In this document: piece after piece, positions 62,404-64,000 of the stretch
How positions within the stretch are numbered: the stretch's first letter is position 1
How the letters are laid out: every line of letters begins with the position of its first letter
NCBI RefSeq assembly: GCF_027921765.1
Contig: NZ_BSEJ01000011.1
Span: forward strand, 1-64,000
Length of the DNA stretch: 64,000 nt
Reading direction: 5' to 3'
DNA from: Microbacterium barkeri
GTDB lineage: Bacteria > Actinomycetota > Actinomycetes > Actinomycetales > Microbacteriaceae
Made by a program: the position numbers and the translations under genes
The notes under the pieces: model-generated
What the model saw: only the letters and a program-made list of their open reading frames with translations
Database searches by the model: none
Told to the model about the DNA's origin: nothing

Positions 62404-63204
62404 ATGGGCGACACGTTCACGAAGACACGACGCGACGGCGACGACCTGCTCGGCGAGGCGGCCGGGCTCCGATGGCTCGCGGAGGCGGATGGCGGTGCGC
62501 GCGTGGCGCGGGTCGTCTCCGCCGACCGCGATCGGCTGGTCCTCGAGCGGATCGACGAGGCCGCGCCGTCCGCGGAGGCGGCGCGCGCATTCGGCCACGC
62601 GCTCGCCCGCACCCACGCGGCGGGCGCGGCCTGGTGGGGCTGCCCTCCCCCGGAGCACTCGGGCGCGCGGAGCATGGGCCGGTCGCGCACTCCGCTCGTC
62701 GTGGACGCCGCAGAAGCGGCGGACACGTGGGGCGCCTTCTACGCCGAGCACCGGGTGGAGGTGTTCGCCCGGCGCCTGCGCGACGACGGCGTGATCGACG
62801 AAGACGACGCCGCGGTGTTCCACCGGCTCGCATCCCGGCTGCGAGCCGGCGCCCTCGACCATCCGCAGCCCGCGCTCGTGCGCGCGACGGGCCGTCCCGT
62901 CGCACGCGTCCACGGGGACATGTGGGCGGGGAACGTCCTCTACGCCGACGACCCGTCGGGCGCCGCGCTCATCGACCCCATGGCGCACGGTGGCCATGCC
63001 GAGACCGACCTCGCGACGCTCTCGGTCTTCGGCTTCCCGCATCTCGAAGACGTGTACGCGGGCTACGACGACGCCTCCCCGCTCGCGGACGGATGGCGCG
63101 AGCGCATCGGGCTGCATCAGCTCGGGATCGTCATCATGCATGCGCACCTCTTCCGCGGCGGCTACACGTCATCCGCGCTGCGACTGGCCCGCACGTACGT
63201 CTGA
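62404..63204 (+). CDS. Fructosamine/aminoglycoside kinase-like phosphotransferase
   Basis: A 266-residue kinase-like protein of the fructosamine kinase family. The Brenner motif HGDMWAGNVLY and the metal-binding DPMAHGGHAETDLATL are clear. The N-terminal lobe has KTRRDGDDLLGEAAGLRWL. It would phosphorylate sugar-amine adducts to start deglycation, although small-molecule kinases in this superfamily are hard to tell apart by sequence. TACCCT lies eight bases before ATG 62404. The SDR gene is divergent, with a 119-base gap lacking other features. Confidence 0.85.
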   Translation: MGDTFTKTRRDGDDLLGEAAGLRWLAEADGGARVARVVSADRDRLVLERIDEAAPSAEAARAFGHALARTHAAGAAWWGCPPPEHSGARSMGRSRTPLVVDAAEAADTWGAFYAEHRVEVFARRLRDDGVIDEDDAAVFHRLASRLRAGALDHPQPALVRATGRPVARVHGDMWAGNVLYADDPSGAALIDPMAHGGHAETDLATLSVFGFPHLEDVYAGYDDASPLADGWRERIGLHQLGIVIMHAHLFRGGYTSSALRLARTYV

Positions 63205-63226
63205 GGCCGGCACTACGCTGAGCCGC

Positions 63227-63844
63227 ATGGCGGACAAGATCGACCTGCGGAAGACCCTCGACGCGTACCGCGCGCGGCAGGGCGAGTTCCGCATCGTCGA
63301 TCTCGAGCCCGCGCGATACCTCATGGTCGACGGGCACGGCGATCCGAACACCTCCCCCGCGTTCGCGGAGGCGATCGAGACCCTGTACCCCGTCGCCTAC
63401 GCGCTGAAGTTCGCCAGCAAGCAGGAGCTCGAACGCGACTACGTCGTCCCGCCGCTCGAGGGCCTCTGGAGCGCCGACGACATGGCGAGCTTCACGACGG
63501 CCCGCGACAAGTCCGCGTGGAACTGGACCCTGGTCATCCGCACACCCGACTGGATCGACGCCGGCCTCGTCGACGCCGCCATCGGGAAGGCGGCGGCGAA
63601 GAACCCGCCCCGACTCGCGGAGCTGCGCTGGGAGCTGCTCGACGAGGGGCGGGCCGTCCAGACGCTGCACGTGGGCTCCTTCGACGATGAAGGGCCCGTC
63701 CTCGAGCGGATGCACGATGCGTTCATCCCGCAGCACGGCCTGCGGATGACGGGACGCCATCACGAGGTCTACCTCAGCGACTTCCGCAGGGTCCCGCCCG
63801 AGCGACGGCGGACCATCCTGCGGCAGCCCGTGGAGGCCGCCTGA
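63227..63844 (+). CDS. GyrI-like small-molecule binding domain protein
   Basis: A 205-residue protein of the GyrI-like/SOUL-associated group (DUF-type), starting DLRKTLDAYRARQGEF. It has ARYLMVDGHGDPNTSPAFAEAIETLYPVAYALKF and EGLWSADDM, then RHHEVYLSDFRRVPPERRRTILRQPV at the C-terminus (motifs in short runs). Such proteins bind small hydrophobic ligands, and some hydrolyse cyclopropanoid toxins. TACGCT is seven bases before the ATG. No partner regulator is adjacent. Confidence 0.85.
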   Translation: MADKIDLRKTLDAYRARQGEFRIVDLEPARYLMVDGHGDPNTSPAFAEAIETLYPVAYALKFASKQELERDYVVPPLEGLWSADDMASFTTARDKSAWNWTLVIRTPDWIDAGLVDAAIGKAAAKNPPRLAELRWELLDEGRAVQTLHVGSFDDEGPVLERMHDAFIPQHGLRMTGRHHEVYLSDFRRVPPERRRTILRQPVEAA

Positions 63845-63847
63845 GAT

Positions 63848-64000
63848 TCAGACGATCTCGGCTCCCGCGTGTTCGAGTTCGGCGAGCGCCGCCTCCGACG
63901 ACTCGGCGCCGACCCCCGCGATGAGCCCGGTGAGGATGCGGACGTGCTGGCCATGCGCGATCGCGTCGAGCGCGGACGCACGGACGCAGTGATCGGTCGC
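63848..64000 (-). CDS. pncA: Nicotinamidase/isochorismatase family protein, C-terminal end (partial)
   Basis: The last 50 codons of a minus-strand gene entering from the right edge, ending at TGA 63850-63848. The visible sequence contains ATDHCVRASALDAIAHG and then VRILTGLIAGVGAESSEAAL. The DxCV motif with the nucleophilic cysteine, and the AGV.....AL tail, are typical of nicotinamidases, which convert nicotinamide to nicotinate for NAD salvage. The catalytic Asp and Lys lie outside the window. Confidence 0.75.
   Translation of the reverse strand, partial: ATDHCVRASALDAIAHGQHVRILTGLIAGVGAESSEAALAELEHAGAEIV

Overview
This is a 64 kb stretch of a very GC-rich actinobacterial chromosome. Gene content, gene order and the frequent TANNNT box 5-8 nt before a start codon point to the Micrococcales, most likely a Microbacterium-like Microbacteriaceae. 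That placement is inferred from protein families recognised by eye, not from a database search. Nothing in the window looks like a phage, plasmid, IS element or CRISPR array.

Layout. 1-5775: the end of a cell-surface polysaccharide cluster (Ugd tail, family 2 glycosyltransferase, two-gene polysaccharide ABC exporter, family 1 glycosyltransferase, LCP ligase) running into purE. 5776-11751: a DUF559 gene bracketed by two copies of one intergenic palindrome, then birA, a PH-domain protein, purK and two acyl-CoA carboxylase genes (carboxyltransferase, epsilon), ending in a terminator-rich gap with a possible small RNA. 11752-18563: a histidine kinase, response regulator and degenerate-kinase cluster, an RNA methyltransferase, maf, and the biotin carboxylase/BCCP subunit. 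18640-28158: an eight-gene overlapping operon for branched-chain keto acid and leucine breakdown. 28489-32483: a disulfide-less LpdA-type flavoprotein, purine nucleoside phosphorylase and a phosphosugar mutase. 32567-40166: a complete mannitol PTS (regulator, IIB, HPr, EI, IICBA, mannitol-1-P dehydrogenase). 40254-48380: a nucleoside uptake and salvage operon (BMP lipoprotein, ABC transporter, cdd, deoA, add). 48543-52052: succinate dehydrogenase. 52251-55151: manC, exonuclease III and a lysine/alanine-rich DNA-binding-like protein. 55225-59471: the PHO-box-controlled pstSCAB operon. 59472-64000: a repeat array, a possible stress-induced small RNA, two unknown genes, tRNA-Lys, an SDR, a small-molecule kinase, a GyrI-like protein and the end of a nicotinamidase.

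How it fits together. Much of the order (purE, purK, PH protein, birA, accD, accE, maf, accA, lpdA, PNP, pmmB, add, deoA, cdd, sdh) matches, from memory, the Rv3275c-Rv3319 region of Mycobacterium tuberculosis. The two-component cluster, leucine operon, mannitol PTS and BMP transporter sit inside this old backbone. BirA biotinylates the BCCP domains encoded here. PNP plus PmmB, and Add/DeoA/Cdd plus the BMP transporter, form one nucleoside-scavenging programme. MtlR, HPr, EI and MtlA form one sugar-uptake circuit.

The least explained features are in non-coding DNA: three long palindromes with a shared outer arm and a different but still paired inner arm, the twin palindromes around the DUF559 gene, a 104-nt repeat array, and two compact terminator-ended RNA candidates, one preceded by a textbook SigR/SigH-type promoter.
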